From Mucilaginibacter gotjawali (lineage in GTDB: Bacteria; Bacteroidota; Bacteroidia; Sphingobacteriales; Sphingobacteriaceae): DNA of 64,000 nucleotides. The notes under the pieces are model-generated. The model was not told where the DNA came from. It was given only the letters and a program-made list of their open reading frames with translations, and searched no databases. Of the stretch, positions 9,270 to 18,095 are shown piece after piece. The stretch is taken from the NCBI RefSeq assembly GCF_002355435.1, contig NZ_AP017313.1, positions 3,286,001 through 3,350,000 on the forward strand, in the 5' to 3' direction. The stretch's first letter is position 1. The number at the start of each line of letters is the position of its first letter. Both the position numbers and the translations under genes were made by a program.

Positions 9270-10421
9270 CGGCACCTTAGTTGTACCCCGTAAAGTACAA
9301 TCCATGCAAACCGGCGTACTGTACTTATAGGCAATAATCCCTCCACCGGGCGCACTTACGGGCGTTGTAGCCTCGTATGAATAAGGTGGGTTGATCAGCG
9401 TATTCTGTACATCGTTAAAGCCTTGCTTATTTGCATAATAGGCAGTATCCTCCTCACAGTCATAGGGATAAGTGGCGGATATTCCCTTTGGCAATGATGA
9501 GTTTGCTATGAATATCCTTTTTGATTGAATACTTGCTACCGTTATATAACCGATCACCGGTTCACCGGAATTGGTAGTACAATGTATGTTGCCCACAAGC
9601 TGCGAGGGCTCTGCATCAAAAATACTCCCCAGTTGCTCCGTGTTTTTTTTCAGGTTTTGATAAAAGGCATATGCTTTTGGTGATAATGCATACTGCTTTA
9701 CCAATATGGAATATTTAGATTCCAATTTTTCAGAAGTTAGCGGAATTTTAGTCAGTGGACTTTGATATACCACATCCTGGCTCAGTTTTGTAGTGGAATT
9801 CAGAATAATGTTCGACGACTTCTGGTTACCGAAACAATAATAAACCATTTGATCGGGCGTACGGTATTCAATGGTGTGCTTAATCGTATCAAGCCTGCTC
9901 ACCGACAGATATTTTGCATGGAAGATCCAGGTTTCATCATAATCCCAGCGGTAATAATGTGTACTATTGGAAGGATCATGGGCATTTATATACAGCTGCA
10001 GCCCGTCATTTTCAACTAAATAACCTATGCTGTCTATCGGCGGGGTTATTTTCACACTTTCAAAATCCGATAAATACTGGCTCCCGCTGGCTATGCTTAT
10101 TCGTAACCTGTATTGTTGTGAAGCTGGCAGGTTTAGCGCTGTAGAAAAATAACTCCCATTGCCATCATCAATAAGGGGCCAGGTATTGCCTTGGTTGTTT
10201 TCCACTGTAACAGTTGCACCGGTTATTGGGTTTAAGGTAATGCCAGCATTAAGGGTAACTGTTTTACTTAATTTGATAATGGTAGAATCGCTGCCCGGGT
10301 TGATCACGCCCTCCACGACAAGGTAGCTGTTTGCTGTAGACGAAGCCGGAGGATTGTATGGTTTCTTACAACAAAACAACGACGCTAAAATCAGGAAGCA
10401 TGTGCTGCGAAATTTAACCAT
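9255..10421 (-). CDS. DUF4249 outer-membrane lipoprotein 1
   Basis: A 388-residue lipoprotein. The signal peptide ends in a lipobox-like LASLFCC followed by KKPYNPP. It has the DUF4249 layout: an early YLVVEGVIN strand, STIIKLSKTV, a carboxypeptidase-regulatory-like beta sandwich with PITGATVTVEN, a PPIDSIGY motif, a central HYYRWDYDETW and a C-terminal CxxCTLRGT ending. DUF4249 lipoproteins usually accompany TonB-dependent receptors and may help substrate capture at the cell surface; that role is inferred. Here it is paired with a second DUF4249 gene 107 bp upstream and no receptor is next to it. Its 3' end overlaps the TPR kinase gene. Confidence 0.85.
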   Translation of the reverse strand: MVKFRSTCFLILASLFCCKKPYNPPASSTANSYLVVEGVINPGSDSTIIKLSKTVTLNAGITLNPITGATVTVENNQGNTWPLIDDGNGSYFSTALNLPASQQYRLRISIASGSQYLSDFESVKITPPIDSIGYLVENDGLQLYINAHDPSNSTHYYRWDYDETWIFHAKYLSVSRLDTIKHTIEYRTPDQMVYYCFGNQKSSNIILNSTTKLSQDVVYQSPLTKIPLTSEKLESKYSILVKQYALSPKAYAFYQNLKKNTEQLGSIFDAEPSQLVGNIHCTTNSGEPVIGYITVASIQSKRIFIANSSLPKGISATYPYDCEEDTAYYANKQGFNDVQNTLINPPYSYEATTPVSAPGGGIIAYKYSTPVCMDCTLRGTTKVPSFWK

Positions 10422-10528
10422 ATTGCCCGGGATCAGGATTTTAATTGTTACGTAACAAAAAACACTAATGTAACAATAACCAACTATTTTTAAATATACC
10501 GATTAATTAATTAGATACGAAAAGCTTA

Positions 10529-11701
10529 CTATCGCCAAAATGAAGGTGCTTTAGTTGTCCCCCTGAGCGTACAATCGGTACAATCAGGGGTGCTGTACAA
10601 GAAACCATAAATAACTCCTGTTGGCGTAAACAACGCCCTGGTAGGCAGATCGGTAACCGGCTGGTTTATTAAAATGTTTTGTACATCATTGTAACCTTGC
10701 TTGTTACGGTAAAGGGCGGTATCCTGTTCGCAATCATAGGGGTAATTTGTTGTGGTATTTATGGGGACAATCGCGCTGGTTAAAAATATCCTTTTGGACT
10801 GAACATTAGTAATGGATATATAACCAATTACAGGCTCAGCGGCATCTGCAACATTATGGATATTGCCTTGCAGCTGCGATGGCTGAGCGTCAAAAATGCT
10901 TCCCAGCTGTTCCGTGTTTTTCTGGATGTTAAGATAAAATTGATAAGCATCGCCGGTTAAGGCGTATTGCCTTACAAGTACAGAATAGGTAACTTCCAGT
11001 TTTTCGGAACTGAAAGGAATAGTTGTTAACGGGCTTTGATATACTTCATCCTTGCTCAGTTTAGCGGTTGAATTAAGAAGAATATTGGAAGATGCGTCAT
11101 TCGCATAACAATAATAAACCCCTTTGTCTGAAGGGCGGGGTACAATATTGTTAGTAGAAGGGTCAACCATAAAATGAGATTCATATTTGGAATGAAACAA
11201 CCATGTTTCATTATAATCCCAGCGGTAATAATGGGTATTGTTGGCCGGGTCGTGCGAATTTACATAAAGCTCAATACCCTTATTTTTGACCGTATATCCT
11301 ATACTATCAATTGGCGGTGTAGGTTTCACGATGATAAAGTCCGATAAATACTGCCTCCCATCTGCCGTTTTTATGCTCAGCCGGTATTTACCGGTTGCCG
11401 GCAGATTTAGGCCAGGGGCAACATAATTTCCGTTATTATCACCAGTTAAGCCCCATGAAACGCTTTGATCACTTTCCACCGTAACAGTGGCTCCGGGCAA
11501 CGGATTTAAAGTAACCTGTGCATTTAAATTGACCGTTTTACTTAATTTGATAATAGTAGAGTCGTTGCCGGAATTAATTACCCCTTCAACTACCAGGTAA
11601 CTGCTGGCCGAAGTTATCACTGGGGGATTATAAGGCTTTTTGCAGCAAAATAAGAACAGAACCAGCAAACAGCAGCCACTTGTAATTTTCTTCATAAACA
11701 C
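10529..11701 (-). CDS. DUF4249 outer-membrane lipoprotein 2
   Basis: A 390-residue lipoprotein with a lipobox-like LFLFCC followed by the same KKPYNPP as its neighbour. It is collinear with the downstream paralog over its whole length: YLVVEGVIN, STIIKLSKTV, PPIDSIGY, HYYRWDYNETW, TEQLGSIFDAQPSQLQGNIH and a terminal CTDCTLRGTTKAPSFW. The pair is a recent tandem duplication. The conserved CxxC near the C-terminus (CMDC or CTDC) could bind metal or form a disulfide. Both genes face the same way and may be co-transcribed. The alternative start two codons downstream (MKKITSG) is equally plausible. Confidence 0.85.
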   Translation of the reverse strand: MFMKKITSGCCLLVLFLFCCKKPYNPPVITSASSYLVVEGVINSGNDSTIIKLSKTVNLNAQVTLNPLPGATVTVESDQSVSWGLTGDNNGNYVAPGLNLPATGKYRLSIKTADGRQYLSDFIIVKPTPPIDSIGYTVKNKGIELYVNSHDPANNTHYYRWDYNETWLFHSKYESHFMVDPSTNNIVPRPSDKGVYYCYANDASSNILLNSTAKLSKDEVYQSPLTTIPFSSEKLEVTYSVLVRQYALTGDAYQFYLNIQKNTEQLGSIFDAQPSQLQGNIHNVADAAEPVIGYISITNVQSKRIFLTSAIVPINTTTNYPYDCEQDTALYRNKQGYNDVQNILINQPVTDLPTRALFTPTGVIYGFLYSTPDCTDCTLRGTTKAPSFWR

Positions 11702-11851
11702 ACTGGAACCTATTGATTAAGGCCTACGGATAAATAATTGATTTGGCGCCAAAAATCAAATATAACAGATGAAAAACAAATTACACTATGAGTTTAAAAA
11801 TTTAACAAACAGAGTTAAAAAACTCACTCTTCTCATACAGATGACCATTGG

Positions 11852-12841
11852 TTAATGACGTATGGCCCCCTCCACAAGTTCCCCATAAAATTCCATCAGG
11901 TCCATCCCGGCAGCCCGCACTTGCTGCGGAATCAGGCTGGCTGCAGATTGACCAGGTGTGGTATTCACTTCTATAAAATAAAAATCCTCAGTGCTTTCCA
12001 ATAAAATAAAATCTATCCGCACCATTCCTTTACAATTCAGCCTGAGATAAACTTCGGTAACTATCCCGGCAATCTGATCGATTTTTTCAGCAGGCAGATT
12101 TGCCGGGGTGATCTCTTCAGTAACGCCCGGCGAATATTTGGCCTCATAATCAAAAAAGTCCTTTGAACTGATGATCTCCGTAGCCGGCAAAACCGTAATC
12201 TTTCCATTTAACCTGGCTACGCCTATGCTAAATTCGCGGCCTTTGATAAACTCCTCCACCAGGATCTGGTCATCTTCATGAAATGCTTTTTGCAAAGCTT
12301 CGGGCAACCCGGCTACATTATAAACCTTGCTCATCCCAACACTGCTGCCCCCATTGTTGGGTTTGATAAATAAAGGGAAATGAAGAGATGCCGCTACTAT
12401 AGCCACATCATGCATATCGCGCTGAAAAAGCCGCAGGGAACGCGCAGTATGTAAACCATGGATACCCTCAACAATGGCTTTGGTATATGCCTTATTCATG
12501 GTGATAGCCGAGGTAGTGGCATCGCAGGTATTATAAGGGATCCCCAGCATATCAAAATACCCCTGTAATTTACCATCCTCGCCGGGCGTGCCATGGATGG
12601 TAATAAACGCGAAATCAAATTTCACCTTCTCCCCTTTCAGCTCCAGGCTAAAATCATTTTTATCAATATCGCTGCCCATGTTGCCATCCTCATAAAACCA
12701 ACGGTCGCGGTTAATCAAAATAGTATAAACCTTATACTTACCGGGATTTAAGTTAGCCGCAATATTTTTTGCACTGTTGATAGAAACTTCATATTCGCCG
12801 GTAAAACCTCCGGCTATAAGGGCAATGTTTTTCGTTATCAT
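11852..12841 (-). CDS. ddl: D-alanine--D-alanine ligase
   Basis: A 329-residue cytoplasmic ligase that joins two D-alanines using ATP to make the dipeptide end of the peptidoglycan precursor. The N-terminal Ddl domain shows AGGFTGEYEVSINSA and the HGTPGEDGKLQGYFDMLGIP block. The ATP-grasp domain carries FIKPNNGGSSVGM, the VEEFIKGREFSIGV strand and the metal-binding end IEVNTTPGQS. Length is in the usual range. It is divergent from the PASTA-mltG cluster, which also acts on the cell wall. A consensus -7 box lies only 8 bp upstream of the start, so the transcript may be nearly leaderless. Confidence 0.96.
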   Translation of the reverse strand: MITKNIALIAGGFTGEYEVSINSAKNIAANLNPGKYKVYTILINRDRWFYEDGNMGSDIDKNDFSLELKGEKVKFDFAFITIHGTPGEDGKLQGYFDMLGIPYNTCDATTSAITMNKAYTKAIVEGIHGLHTARSLRLFQRDMHDVAIVAASLHFPLFIKPNNGGSSVGMSKVYNVAGLPEALQKAFHEDDQILVEEFIKGREFSIGVARLNGKITVLPATEIISSKDFFDYEAKYSPGVTEEITPANLPAEKIDQIAGIVTEVYLRLNCKGMVRIDFILLESTEDFYFIEVNTTPGQSAASLIPQQVRAAGMDLMEFYGELVEGAIRH

Positions 12842-12848
12842 GATTGAT

Positions 12849-12856
12849 CAAAGATA
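12849..12856 (-). promoter_or_regulatory. -7 box for ddl
   Basis: TATCTTTG on the minus strand is an exact match to TAnnTTTG. It lies 8 bp from the ddl start codon, which would place the transcription start at or next to the ATG. No -33 TTTG is visible at the normal spacing. Confidence 0.4.
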
Positions 12857-12861
12857 AATTT

Positions 12862-13053
12862 AGATTTCGGATGTCGGATGGTTGGTTTCGGATTTTTTTT
12901 TCGGTGTCACAACAACAAAATTTCTTACGACTCACGTTTTTTAAAATATCAAACGATTTTCTAATCTAGTTCCTGGATCAGGTAGTCTGTTTGCAAAATT
13001 ATCTAAAACCGGAAATTTCATAAATCCGAAATCGAAAATCCGAAATCCGAAAT
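12862..13053. repeat. Inverted CCGAAAT-rich repeats
   Basis: The stretch near 12862-12900 (TTTCGGAT units) and the stretch near 13021-13053 (ATCCGAAA units) are reverse complements of each other at low complexity and could fold into a stem across about 110 bp. Short repeats of this type are commonly scattered between genes in this family. Confidence 0.5.
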
Positions 13054-13105
13054 TTTTCCGGTATGTTTGGCCTTAAATTTAATTCGAAGCGATCTATCAT
13101 CCCAA

Positions 13106-13894
13106 ATGAATAAATTCTGGATTTATTTAAAAACAAAGCAGTTTCGCAATACCCTGCTGCTCATAGTCGGTTCTGTTTTTGCATTGGTGCTCATAATGTT
13201 TTTCAGCCTGGGCGCTTATACGCGCCACGGCACCGGCGTTCCTGTACCCCATTTAAAGGGGATGGATGTTGACAAAGCAATTCAACTATTAAAAGACCAG
13301 GGATTCGACTATAAAATTGATTCGGTTTATGTACTTGATAAACCGCCGGGCGCAGTAATTGAACAGGATCCCGATCCCGGAACTAACGTTAAAGAAAACA
13401 GAACCATATACCTTACCGTTGTTACCCGGCTTGCACCACCTGTTGCCATGCCCGACCTGACCCCCTATACTTACCGCGAAGCGGTTGCCACACTTGCCAA
13501 TTACGGCCTGAAGGTTGGAGATACTACTTACAAATCGGACATTGCCCGCGACCGTGTACTCGAAATGCGTTTTGCAGGACAGCCGCTGCTGCCGAATTCA
13601 AAAATACCCAAAGGATCGCGAATCGACCTGGTTTTAGGAAACGGCGCCGGCGCCAGCCAGGTAGATATCCCTGAATTGGTTAACCTTGCACTTGATGAGG
13701 GAAAATTCGCAATCAGGCACAGCGGTCTTACCCTGGGCACTATTACTTACCAGGGGCCGATCACTGATTCGGCTAATTTGGTTATTGTTGCACAATCACC
13801 CATGAAAACCGATTCAATATCCAAAACGGCTAATGGTACCCCGGTAAACCTGACTGTTACCCAAGGTAAAAAATCAGATGCACAGCCCAATTGA
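13106..13894 (+). CDS. PASTA-domain membrane protein
   Basis: A 262-residue protein starting at the ATG at 13106 (MNKFWIYL); an upstream in-frame TTG would only add a non-conserved leader. One membrane segment (about residues 14-35) is followed by an extracytoplasmic part with three PASTA domains (about 46-113, 116-187 and 190-258). Each opens with a VP.L or MPDL strand and an alpha helix such as DKAIQLLKDQGFDYK. PASTA domains bind peptidoglycan stem peptides and beta-lactams. There is no kinase domain, unlike the Ser/Thr kinases of Gram-positive bacteria. It overlaps the rhodanese gene by 17 bp. Position next to ddl and mltG supports a cell-wall role. Confidence 0.88.
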   Translation: MNKFWIYLKTKQFRNTLLLIVGSVFALVLIMFFSLGAYTRHGTGVPVPHLKGMDVDKAIQLLKDQGFDYKIDSVYVLDKPPGAVIEQDPDPGTNVKENRTIYLTVVTRLAPPVAMPDLTPYTYREAVATLANYGLKVGDTTYKSDIARDRVLEMRFAGQPLLPNSKIPKGSRIDLVLGNGAGASQVDIPELVNLALDEGKFAIRHSGLTLGTITYQGPITDSANLVIVAQSPMKTDSISKTANGTPVNLTVTQGKKSDAQPN

Positions 13895-14180
13895 AGCAAA
13901 TGAACTTTTACACCGGATGAATGCAGGTGAAAGCTTAAATTTGCTTGACGTTCGCGGGGTAATTGAATTTCACACCTATAACATTGGTGGTAACAACATC
14001 CCTTTACCTGTATTAGCAAAAACCGCTGATAGCACTGGTTATAACAAAAAGGATGAAATAATAGTTATATGTAAAGTAGGTTTAAGAAGTGAAACCGCAT
14101 CCCGTATATTAAAAGACGCGGGCTTTGAAAACGTAAGAAACTTAACAGGGGGGCTTATCGCCCTTCAAAAATTAAAATAA
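13878..14180 (+). CDS. Rhodanese-like domain protein
   Basis: A 100-residue single-domain rhodanese. The N-terminal LLDVRGVIEFHTYNIGG block and the active-site loop CKVGLRSE with Cys after VI are both present. The loop has the usual six-residue length for single-domain sulfurtransferases that pass sulfane sulfur between thiols. It begins inside the last codons of the PASTA gene, so translation is probably coupled. The nearby cell-wall genes do not explain its role, which may be sulfur transfer or redox signalling. It could also act as a simple sulfur carrier. Confidence 0.88.
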   Translation: MHSPIEANELLHRMNAGESLNLLDVRGVIEFHTYNIGGNNIPLPVLAKTADSTGYNKKDEIIVICKVGLRSETASRILKDAGFENVRNLTGGLIALQKLK

Positions 14181-14199
14181 AAGAAATTACTTATTTGGT

Positions 14200-15255
14200 A
14201 TGACGCAGAAAAAAAGCCCGCAGGGCGGCACGTTTAAAAAATTTATAGTTGTTATGGTGATCATACTCATCATAGCGCTTGGCTTTACAGGCCTGAATTA
14301 TTATTTAAAATATTTCGGCCCCAATGTTACCGGTAAACAGGAATACTTGTACATACACACCGGCGCCAGCTTTAACGATGTATTTAAAACCATTAAAGAT
14401 GAAGGCATTGTAAAAGACAGTACCACTTTTTATTGGTCGGCGCAAAACATGAACTATGTAAACAGGGTAAAACCGGGCCGTTACCATTTGCACGAAGGGA
14501 TGAGCAACCGCAAACTGATCAATATGCTGGCTTCGGGCACGCAGGAGCCGGTTACCCTGTCCTTTCACGACCTGAGGCAAAAGGAGCAATTTGCCGGCTT
14601 TGTAGCGAAAAAAATAGAGCCTGATTCAGCGTCTATTATCCATTTGCTTGATTCTGCAGCCTATTTGCAGCAATATGGCTTTACACCCGACAATGTGTAT
14701 ACCATGTTTTTGCCTAACAGTTACCAGCTATACTGGAACACAACGCCCGAAAAGTTTTTTAAGCGGATGTATGCCAATTACGAAAAATTCTGGACACCGG
14801 CACGCAAAGCAAAAGCCGCCGCTATTAACCTCGACCCGATAAAAGTTTCAATACTGGCATCTTTGGTTGACGCGGAAGCATTGCACGATGATGAAATGCC
14901 AACCATTGCCGGCCTTTACCTTAACCGCCTGAACAAAGGCATGAAACTGGAATCGGACCCGACGGTGATCTTCGCCGAAAATGATTTTACCATCCACCGG
15001 GTACTCACCAGGTACTTGTCCATCAATTCGCCATATAACACCTACCTGCATACAGGGTTGCCACCCGGGCCGATAATGATGCCATCGGTTAATGCTGTTA
15101 ATGCAGTGCTCGACTACCAGAAGAACGATTACATTTATATGTGCGCCAAAGAAGATTTTTCGGGGTATCATAATTTTGCCACCAACATAGCAGATCACCT
15201 TGCCAATGCCCACAAGTACCAGCAGGCGCTTAACGAAAGAAATATAAAACGCTGA
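14200..15255 (+). CDS. mltG: Endolytic murein transglycosylase MltG
   Basis: A 351-residue inner-membrane protein: short cytoplasmic tail, one membrane segment (about 14-34), then a periplasmic YceG/MltG domain. MltG cuts nascent glycan strands and ends their elongation. The LysM-like subdomain (about 47-125) and the catalytic core with DAEALHDDEM, IAGLYLNRLNKGM, ESDPTVIFA and NTYLHTGLPPGPI are recognisable. At the position where E. coli and pneumococcal MltG have an EKE motif, this protein reads Asp224-Ala-Glu226, so the first Glu is Asp. The stop codon overlaps the start of the thioesterase gene (TGATG), which implies translational coupling. Confidence 0.93.
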   Translation: MTQKKSPQGGTFKKFIVVMVIILIIALGFTGLNYYLKYFGPNVTGKQEYLYIHTGASFNDVFKTIKDEGIVKDSTTFYWSAQNMNYVNRVKPGRYHLHEGMSNRKLINMLASGTQEPVTLSFHDLRQKEQFAGFVAKKIEPDSASIIHLLDSAAYLQQYGFTPDNVYTMFLPNSYQLYWNTTPEKFFKRMYANYEKFWTPARKAKAAAINLDPIKVSILASLVDAEALHDDEMPTIAGLYLNRLNKGMKLESDPTVIFAENDFTIHRVLTRYLSINSPYNTYLHTGLPPGPIMMPSVNAVNAVLDYQKNDYIYMCAKEDFSGYHNFATNIADHLANAHKYQQALNERNIKR

Positions 15256-15662
15256 TGTTTGAGCACGCTACCAAAATAAGGGTGCGCTATGGCGAAACCG
15301 ACCAGATGGGCTATATGTACTATGGAAACTATGCCGAATTTTATGAAGTTGGCCGTGTTGAAATGTTGCGCAGCCTTGGCCTCACCTATAGTGGCATGGA
15401 AGAATCGGGTATTAAGATGCCTGTGCTTGAACTGCATTGCAAATACCTTAAACCCGCCCTTTACGATGAAGAGATCACGGTAAACGTTATTATGGATAAA
15501 ATGCCGGGCATCCGCATCCATTTCCGTTACGAGCTTTTTAATGAAAAACAGGAGCTCATTAATACCGGCGAAACCCTGCTGGTTTTTATCAATATGAAAA
15601 CCAACCGCCCATGCCTGCCTTCGCAAGAATTTTTAGATAAATTAAAGCCCTTTTTTGAGTAA
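15255..15662 (+). CDS. Acyl-CoA thioesterase, YbgC/FcbC (4HBT) family
   Basis: A 135-residue hot-dog fold thioesterase. The N-terminal RVRYGETDQMGYMYYGNYAEF contains the conserved Asp of the 4-hydroxybenzoyl-CoA thioesterase family, and the central YLKPALYDEEITV strand follows. Members hydrolyse short or aromatic acyl-CoA or acyl-ACP in the cytoplasm. In many Gram-negative bacteria the YbgC member is linked to phospholipid synthesis and the Tol-Pal system; the link is not shown here. Its ATG overlaps the mltG stop, and the YihY gene begins 12 bp downstream. Confidence 0.9.
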   Translation: MFEHATKIRVRYGETDQMGYMYYGNYAEFYEVGRVEMLRSLGLTYSGMEESGIKMPVLELHCKYLKPALYDEEITVNVIMDKMPGIRIHFRYELFNEKQELINTGETLLVFINMKTNRPCLPSQEFLDKLKPFFE

Positions 15663-15673
15663 ATTTGGCTTAA

Positions 15674-16636
15674 ATGAAGTGGACGCATCGTTTTTTACTC
15701 CGTTTTGGGTTCTACAGAAGATTTATCCATTGGTCGAAAATCTACATTCTGCCGGGTTTCGACCCGCTGCCCTTGTATGATGTAATGGCCTTTTTTGCGG
15801 CGGAAGTACAGGAACGCACCCTGCTGAACCGCGCCTCGTCGCTGGCTTTTAATTTTATGCTGGCTTTTTTCCCCGGCACCATCTTTTTATTTACGCTGAT
15901 CCCATTCATTCCTATCAATCATTTCCAGCAACATTTGCTTAGCCTGCTCTCTACGGTTTTGCCTTACAATGCGTATATGACTTTTGAGTCGACGATTGAA
16001 TATATTGTAAATATCCATAACGTAAGGTTACTGTCTTTTGGCTTTTTGGCGGCGTTATACTTTGCCACAAATGGTATTATCAATTTAATGCGGGCCTTTA
16101 ACCGTTCGTCCCTGGTAGTTGAAAAACGGCCATGGTGGACAAGGCGTTTTATTGCCATCGCGCTTACCCTGGTGATCAGTTTCGCGCTGCTCACCGCCAT
16201 ATCCGTAATGATAGCCGGCGAAACCATTATCAGTTACCTTAAATCGCATCTCGACAGCAAGGCCCATTTCTGGTTCTATCTCATCGCTTTTTCGCGGTGG
16301 ATCATCGTGATCGCTATCTTCCTGGTTTCCATATCATTGTTGTACCGTTACGGCCCGGCCAATAAAGTAAAATGGAAGTTTTTAAGCACGGGCTCTATAC
16401 TGGCAACAGCACTTGCGGTGATGACTTCAATGGGCTTTAACTATTATATCAATAACTTTTCAAGCTATAATAAATTTTACGGTTCGTTAGGCACGCTCAT
16501 CATCCTCATGTTGTGGCTATATTTAAACTCCCTTATCCTCCTTATCGGCTTTGAGTTGAATGCCAGTATTGATTTCTCCAAAAGGAATATTAAGGTGGTT
16601 AAGCCAATGTTTAACTCGTTCAGGCAGAAGGTGTGA
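15674..16636 (+). CDS. YihY/virulence factor BrkB family membrane protein
   Basis: A 320-residue integral membrane protein with about six hydrophobic segments and the family's conserved points: NRASSLAFNFMLAFFPG near residue 53, a FLAALYFATNGIINLMRAFN block and the C-terminal GSLGTLIILMLWLYLNSLILLIGFELNA. The family is widespread (formerly mistaken for RNase BN); its transport or membrane role is not settled. It is the last gene of the plus-strand cluster that includes mltG. The following DUF1810 gene converges on it. Confidence 0.9.
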   Translation: MKWTHRFLLRFGFYRRFIHWSKIYILPGFDPLPLYDVMAFFAAEVQERTLLNRASSLAFNFMLAFFPGTIFLFTLIPFIPINHFQQHLLSLLSTVLPYNAYMTFESTIEYIVNIHNVRLLSFGFLAALYFATNGIINLMRAFNRSSLVVEKRPWWTRRFIAIALTLVISFALLTAISVMIAGETIISYLKSHLDSKAHFWFYLIAFSRWIIVIAIFLVSISLLYRYGPANKVKWKFLSTGSILATALAVMTSMGFNYYINNFSSYNKFYGSLGTLIILMLWLYLNSLILLIGFELNASIDFSKRNIKVVKPMFNSFRQKV

Positions 16637-16638
16637 GG

Positions 16639-16672
16639 CCGACCGAAAGACCGAAAGTCAGGAAAACACAAT
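16639..16672. repeat. CCGAAAGTC-type dispersed repeat
   Basis: Intergenic run of GACCGAAAG-like units. A 15-base block (CCGAAAGTCAGGAAA) recurs inside the DUF6371 coding region at 34131-34145. Confidence 0.45.
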
Positions 16673-16691
16673 TAAGGTACCCCGACTTCCT

Positions 16692-17120
16692 TCAAATTTT
16701 ATTTAAAAGTTCAAGGGTTCTACCCTCCCCTATCCCTCCAAAAAACTTCATTAGCACCGCCTCAAACACGGGGTGAGTATTGGGCAATGCAGCAAACAAA
16801 GTCATGCTTGATCGCAGCTTTAAATCATCCGGGCTGCCAAATATGGAATTGGCGTTACCGGTGGGTAGCTTTAAAAGTTCGTTACTTATATTGATCAATC
16901 TTTCGCCCAAAACAGAATGATTCAAATATGCAACAGCTTCCTCCCGGTTGTTTATTGCATAAAACCTTGATGTTTGACTAAAGCCCAGGCCCTGGATCTG
17001 CGGAAAAATATACCACATCCAATGGCTTCGTTTGCGGCCGTTTTTTATTTCAGCCAGGGCGGTATCATAAACGGTGCGCTGGGCATCCATAAACCTATTC
17101 AAAGTAACTTCATTCGTCAT
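16692..17120 (-). CDS. DUF1810 family protein
   Basis: A cytoplasmic protein of about 142 residues from the internal start MTNEVTLNRF; a longer frame begins at 17153, but the added MYMKHHFYIYI is not part of the family. DUF1810 signature stretches are present: RFMDAQRTVYDTAL, RKRSHWMWYIFPQ, GLGFSQTSRFYAI, EAVAYLNHSVLGERL and the LRSSMTLFAA region. The biochemical function of the family is not known. It converges on the YihY gene with 55 bp between the stops. Confidence 0.88.
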   Translation of the reverse strand: MTNEVTLNRFMDAQRTVYDTALAEIKNGRKRSHWMWYIFPQIQGLGFSQTSRFYAINNREEAVAYLNHSVLGERLINISNELLKLPTGNANSIFGSPDDLKLRSSMTLFAALPNTHPVFEAVLMKFFGGIGEGRTLELLNKI

Positions 17121-17206
17121 TATATAAATATAAAAATGATGCTTCATATACAATCAAAAAATGGACAAATTCCGACTTTATTTTTCACAAAAACTCTCCT
17201 GTTTTT

Positions 17207-17236
17207 TTTGAAATAGATTCCATATAGTTAACTTTA
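17207..17236 (+). promoter_or_regulatory. Promoter of the 17.3-kb secreted-protein gene
   Basis: A -33 TTTG (17207-17210) and a -7 TAACTTTA (17229-17236; one base from TAnnTTTG) are 18 bp apart, with the ATG 28 bp further on. This matches the Bacteroidota primary promoter layout. Confidence 0.5.
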
Positions 17237-17264
17237 CTCCAGTATCACCCTATAACCTTATCAA

Positions 17265-17888
17265 ATGAAAACATTAAAAATTTTCGTATTAGCGGCCATG
17301 CTTTTGCCTTTTGCCGCAAAACCGCAAACACTGCAGGCTCAAAAACACCATCCGGGAGATTCCATTGTGCGGGGTGTTAGTTATAAAGCATTCCAGGCAT
17401 CTGTTACCGCATTTCTGGACAGCACCAAAAAGCCCCTCCTTGATTCGTCATGGAACCTATGGAAGGCCGAAAAATGGGCAGCGCTGGAACATCTTTTTAC
17501 CGTTGATAGTCTGAATGGCGGCTGGCCCCCCAATTCGGGCGCTATATCATTGAGGATCGTTAAACTTGATTCGGGGGTATTGATCGATCGTTACGGCGGG
17601 TACTATGTTATGGACAGCGTAAAGCATGATAGCGTGTTTCACGACAGGGGGAAATTTGTTTGTTTTAAAGGCGTACCATTCCCTAAACGTGCTTTACCGC
17701 AGAGTGCGCTTAAATCGCCCTACCGCCTTTACCGGGTCATAAAAGTTATTGCAGATATAAAAAGGGGTGGAATAATTCCTTGGTTCAATGAACCCGGCCT
17801 GGGCGTGCAGTTTGAAATGCCGGTAAATATTGATGCACTGAAACAAGGCGGGTATATTGTGGAAGTAAGCAGCAAACCACCAAATTGA
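17265..17888 (+). CDS. Secreted protein of unknown function
   Basis: A 207-residue protein with a signal peptide (cleavage near KPQTLQAQ, residues 20-27), so it is exported. I do not recognise the family. The rest is a soluble globular sequence with no membrane segment and no obvious metal or catalytic motif. Notable stretches are the aromatic LDSSWNLWKAEKWAALEHLF, GGWPPNSGAISL and a basic C-terminal third with PFPKRALPQSALKSPYRLYR. It is monocistronic with a good promoter directly upstream. Confidence 0.75.
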   Translation: MKTLKIFVLAAMLLPFAAKPQTLQAQKHHPGDSIVRGVSYKAFQASVTAFLDSTKKPLLDSSWNLWKAEKWAALEHLFTVDSLNGGWPPNSGAISLRIVKLDSGVLIDRYGGYYVMDSVKHDSVFHDRGKFVCFKGVPFPKRALPQSALKSPYRLYRVIKVIADIKRGGIIPWFNEPGLGVQFEMPVNIDALKQGGYIVEVSSKPPN

Positions 17889-18095
17889 TACCCCTAAAGG
17901 TTAATACAAAACAGGTATTCGAAAAAAACAGCCCATAAGGCTTATCTAATGCTGCGCAGTCCGAGTAAATCTGCATGGGTATTTGTGTCCGGCATCATCA
18001 TTTATTGTAAGCCAAATCATTTTATAAAGGCGTCATCCACGGTATTTTTATTAATTGATATTAAACGAATATTTAATTGACCAAAAATTACCGCC

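Noticed and set aside
13067..13105. TTG start for the PASTA protein
   Set aside because: It adds 13 residues before a normal MNKFWIYL start and membrane helix; an ATG at 13106 is preferable.
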